Positions 61,782 through 64,000 of a stretch of DNA of 64,000 bases are shown here, in pieces (position 1 is the first letter of the stretch; each line of letters starts with the position of its first letter). The stretch is from Catalimonadaceae bacterium JC749 (GTDB taxonomy: Bacteria; Bacteroidota; Bacteroidia; Cytophagales; Cyclobacteriaceae). The translations under genes were made by a program, and so were the position numbers. Where the stretch lies: contig JAJNNC010000003.1 in NCBI GenBank assembly GCA_021730635.1, positions 434,001-498,000 on the forward strand. The letters are read 5' to 3'. The notes beneath the pieces are model-generated. The model was given only the letters and a program-made list of their open reading frames with translations. It made no database searches and was not told where the DNA came from.

Positions 61782-62375
61782 TTAAGGTTTCAAGGCTTTT
61801 AATACCAATTGCAACGTCTGATGAAGCGTTTTTTCATCCAGTACAAAAGAACCGGTGCCGGGCATTCCTCTACCCGTCATATGAAACTTCACCAGTGAAT
61901 ACAGTGGCGCAAAGGCTACTGACCAATACACTTCTATGGGAAGTGGCACCAATTCGTTTCGTCGGATAGCATTGTGAACAAACCTGCCCATGGCCGCGAT
62001 AAAGGAGGTATCCATTTTGGTAAATACCTTGTCGTGGAAAGGCGAATGCCGGATCTGTTCCAGAAAATGCATGCTCAGAGGGTTTTCCATGCAGAACTTT
62101 GCCCTGTTGAGCCACTGTACCTTTAACCCCTCCTCAAAAGACATTTCCGGATCAAAGTTTTTTAAGGTAGCCTCCGCCATCTTTTTTCCCTCTTCCATGC
62201 AGAGTTGCAGGATAAGATCTTCCCTATCTTTGTAATAGATGTAGATAGTAGCCGGTGAAACGCCTGCTGCTCTTGCCAGCTTTTGCATGCTGAGGCCGTC
62301 AAAACCTTCTTTCACAATCATTTTCAAAGCTTTCTGACGGATGGCTTCCTGCTTTTGTAAATCACGGGTTCTCAT
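61782..62375 (-). CDS. TetR-family transcriptional regulator
   Basis: A 197-residue regulator. HTH region: AIRQKALKMIVKEGFDGLSM, QKLARAAGVSPATIYIYYKD, REDLILQLCMEEGKKM. The C-terminal ligand domain includes LNRAKFCMENPLSMHFLEQI. It heads a tetR, HMA-like, MFS cluster on one strand. An inverted repeat lies just upstream of its ATG (62390-62413), consistent with autorepression. The inducing molecule is unknown. Confidence 0.93.
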   Translation of the reverse strand: MRTRDLQKQEAIRQKALKMIVKEGFDGLSMQKLARAAGVSPATIYIYYKDREDLILQLCMEEGKKMAEATLKNFDPEMSFEEGLKVQWLNRAKFCMENPLSMHFLEQIRHSPFHDKVFTKMDTSFIAAMGRFVHNAIRRNELVPLPIEVYWSVAFAPLYSLVKFHMTGRGMPGTGSFVLDEKTLHQTLQLVLKALKP

Positions 62376-62389
62376 CTAAGATTATAAAT

Positions 62390-62413
62390 ATAAATGAATG
62401 TTCGTTTATTTAT
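62390..62413 (-). promoter_or_regulatory. Putative operator of the tetR-HMA-MFS cluster
   Basis: Left arm ATAAATGAATG and right arm CGTTTATTTAT around TT on the plus strand; nine of eleven positions match. It lies 14 bases upstream of the tetR ATG (62373-62375), a typical place for TetR autoregulation. AATGAACGTTCATT-type sites are common for this family, which supports the reading. The motif differs from the TTTACCC type at 3.5-4.7 kb. Confidence 0.55.
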
Positions 62414-62485
62414 GAAGAATGTTTCATGGTTTAGGAAATTTATTTCAATAGTCTCAGCCAGCCTGCTGTCAGTGCTTCAAAGGGT

Positions 62486-63265
62486 TCAGGGCGTTGTTAG
62501 AGTGTTCACCTTATTGCTGGTCTGTTTCTTCTCCAAACCCACCGGCTGGGTTAACAATTGTCGCAAAGAAAAAAAATGCAGGGCATAGGCCACAGGAACC
62601 AAGATACCAGGAAGAAAAACAATAGGGAAAGAGGCTACAATCGTATTGGCCGGCTCGTTCATAAACACCCGAAAAGGGGTGGGCATAGATAAAATAGCCA
62701 CAGAAACGATATTAATTAGTAAACCCAAACCAATGACATTGAACACCAAGCCTATCACGGTACGATATCGCGTCAACTTCATCATCCCCAAACCAGCCAT
62801 GGGTGCCAGCAGCCCGGTCAGGATATCCAGATTTCTTCCCTCAAAGGTCATCTGCACGGGCAACAGATTATCCAGAAACAGCCACCACAACAGAATCTCT
62901 ACGAAAATCCGGAAGCTTTGCAGGAAGACCAGCCAGTGCGGAGGGACAAACCGTATCAGTTGTGTAAAGCCCTTAGAAAAAGTGATCCAGACCACAACGA
63001 CCAAGGGTATCACCAGTACGAGTAGCATACGAGGAGGAAAGACAGAGAAATCCCGTAAAAAGCCTGAAACGGACAGCCCTGTGAGCATACCTATCCAGAT
63101 CAAAATACCTGCCACAAAGCGAGTCATTATTCGTTTTCTCCGGATGGGTTCTACCCCTGTCAACACCAGTGCCTTTCTCAATCCCAGGTAGATAAAAAAC
63201 AGGCACAGGCCTGATAATACCACAAAGGATAGCTGTGTCAGTAAGTAATAACTTGTATTTTCCAT
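62486..63265 (-). CDS. Multi-pass membrane protein, unknown
   Basis: A 259-residue inner-membrane protein with about seven helices: LSFVVLSGLCLFFIYLGL, FVAGILIWIGMLTGLSVSGF, MLLVLVIPLVVVVWITFSKG, FVEILLWWLFLDNLLPV, GLVFNVIGLGLLINIVSVAI and VASFPIVFLPGILVPVAYAL. Some loops are Arg/Lys-rich and the C-terminus is basic. No family recognised. It stands alone between a tetR and an araC gene on the same strand; the araC product could control it, but there is no direct evidence. Confidence 0.7.
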   Translation of the reverse strand: MENTSYYLLTQLSFVVLSGLCLFFIYLGLRKALVLTGVEPIRRKRIMTRFVAGILIWIGMLTGLSVSGFLRDFSVFPPRMLLVLVIPLVVVVWITFSKGFTQLIRFVPPHWLVFLQSFRIFVEILLWWLFLDNLLPVQMTFEGRNLDILTGLLAPMAGLGMMKLTRYRTVIGLVFNVIGLGLLINIVSVAILSMPTPFRVFMNEPANTIVASFPIVFLPGILVPVAYALHFFSLRQLLTQPVGLEKKQTSNKVNTLTTP

Positions 63266-63321
63266 CGTCTTTTTTTTACAAAGATATGCACAGCAGTGCT
63301 ACTGCTTGATAACCAAAATTG

Positions 63322-64000
63322 CTAATTTGCCTGCAACCTGAGCGCTGTAGGATACTGTCCGTAGTGCTGGTAAAAGAGCCGGCTCAGAGAGCTGCCATTT
63401 TCCAGGCCTACAGCGGTGGCTATTTCCGAAATACTTTTTTCTGTGGTCAACAGTAAATGATAGGCTTTTTCTATCCGTATCTTTTTAAGATACTGATAGG
63501 GCGACATATGATAGGCTTCTTTAAAAACCCTGATCAGATGAAATTTTGACAAACAGGCTGCCTCCGCCAGTGTATCCAGGGTTACAGGTTGCTGATAGGC
63601 TTCATGCATCAGGTCGACAGCAGTAGCCAGGCGTGAGGCAATCTCCTGCCGGGTGGCATATTTAAGGGCCGACAAGCGGGCTATCCTGGTTTTTTCGTGC
63701 GCTCCAAAAGGCAGAAGGTAAGCAAAAAGCGCAAAAAGCTTTTCCTGTGTCGCCAGATCCTCTACCCTGTTGAGCTTGAGCTGCGAAAACAGGTCAGCCA
63801 CCAGTCCGTTCAGGTGTTGATCCTTATAAAAGGAATGGAAGGGCACATAAAGCCCTCCGGACTTTATCTCAAAAGGATTGTCCAGCAAAGACTCCGATGT
63901 TTGGGTAAGTGTGGTCAATGCCTGCGCATAGAATTGCTGCCCAAAATGCAGGTTGAGGGTTTCAGTAGGCGTTGTCTCCTGTATGAATAAACTATAGCGG
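63322..64000 (-). CDS. AraC-family transcriptional regulator (partial, 5' end outside window)
   Basis: Open from the window edge (64000) to the stop; at least 225 residues are visible, and the frame runs upstream of the apparent Met. The C-terminal AraC-type double HTH is clear: VTLDTLAEAACLSKFHLIRV and ISEIATAVGLENGSSLSRLF. The upstream part (FYKDQHLNGLVADLFSQLKL, LFALFAYLLPFGAHEKTRIA) is the helical end of an AraC-type sensor domain. The N-terminal ligand-binding cupin lies outside. It is transcribed toward the membrane protein gene. Confidence 0.9.
   Translation of the reverse strand, partial: RYSLFIQETTPTETLNLHFGQQFYAQALTTLTQTSESLLDNPFEIKSGGLYVPFHSFYKDQHLNGLVADLFSQLKLNRVEDLATQEKLFALFAYLLPFGAHEKTRIARLSALKYATRQEIASRLATAVDLMHEAYQQPVTLDTLAEAACLSKFHLIRVFKEAYHMSPYQYLKKIRIEKAYHLLLTTEKSISEIATAVGLENGSSLSRLFYQHYGQYPTALRLQAN

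Overview
The window looks like ordinary chromosome of a member of the Bacteroidota, most likely order Cytophagales. Supporting signs are moderate G+C with AT-rich intergenic gaps, almost no Shine-Dalgarno sequences, a few TTG starts on conserved proteins, and families typical of this phylum: DUF3127, DUF3857/transglutaminase pairs, GH92, type II glutamine synthetase, LytS/LytTR pairs and a lysine/alanine-rich histone-like protein. I see no rRNA, tRNA, CRISPR array, intact insertion sequence or prophage. Genus-level placement is not possible from the sequence alone.

Layout. 1-4.7 kb: a minus-strand efflux operon (tetR, small periplasmic protein, tolC, hlyD, two ABC ATPases, the last cut by the window edge) with three copies of one palindromic operator. 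4.9-6.6 kb: a LytS/LytTR two-component pair. 6.6-9.9 kb: pirin-like protein, an orphan, a frameshifted intradiol dioxygenase and an alkaline-phosphatase-superfamily enzyme. 10.2-13.7 kb: a TerB/PH-like protein, then P-II and the ammonium transporter. 14-19.7 kb: a plus-strand housekeeping run (DUF3127, peptidase, hpt, adk, obg, grpE, dnaJ) with possible structured leaders and a sigma-54-like promoter. 19.7-25.3 kb: toast-rack-like protein, NatAB-like ABC exporter, histidine kinase, orphan nuoK, MarR. 25.4-30.7 kb: PAS-LuxR regulator, GNAT, glutamine synthetase, small secreted protein, outer-membrane barrel, and a probable decayed GNAT gene.

30.7-46 kb: sugar isomerase-like protein, GH92 mannosidase divergent from an S9 peptidase, toast-rack lipoprotein, ureohydrolase, DUF1328, two DUF3857 proteins and two amidohydrolases (one frameshifted). 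46-51.5 kb: histone-like protein, TIM-barrel protein with an SBF-like transporter, ZnT9-like CDF transporter, small barrel, phosphodiesterase. 51.9-58.3 kb: a pentose-phosphate operon tkt-rpiB-gnd-zwf/pgl in which zwf and pgl are fused. 58.8-64 kb: double-thioredoxin lipoprotein, a tetR/HMA-like/MFS cluster, a membrane protein and a partial AraC regulator.

The most unusual signal is non-coding. A dispersed repeat made of a degenerate 7-bp array, a short conserved linker and a degenerate 8-bp array (consensus TCCTTCAR) occurs in two copies of opposite orientation about 22 kb apart, with a third 8-mer-only array between rpiB and gnd. In all three the TCCTTCAR-type strand is the sense strand of the next gene. 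The other main leads are the tetR operators that overlap start sites, the fused zwf-pgl gene, possible RNA leaders before adk and obg, and two coding frames broken by small indels.
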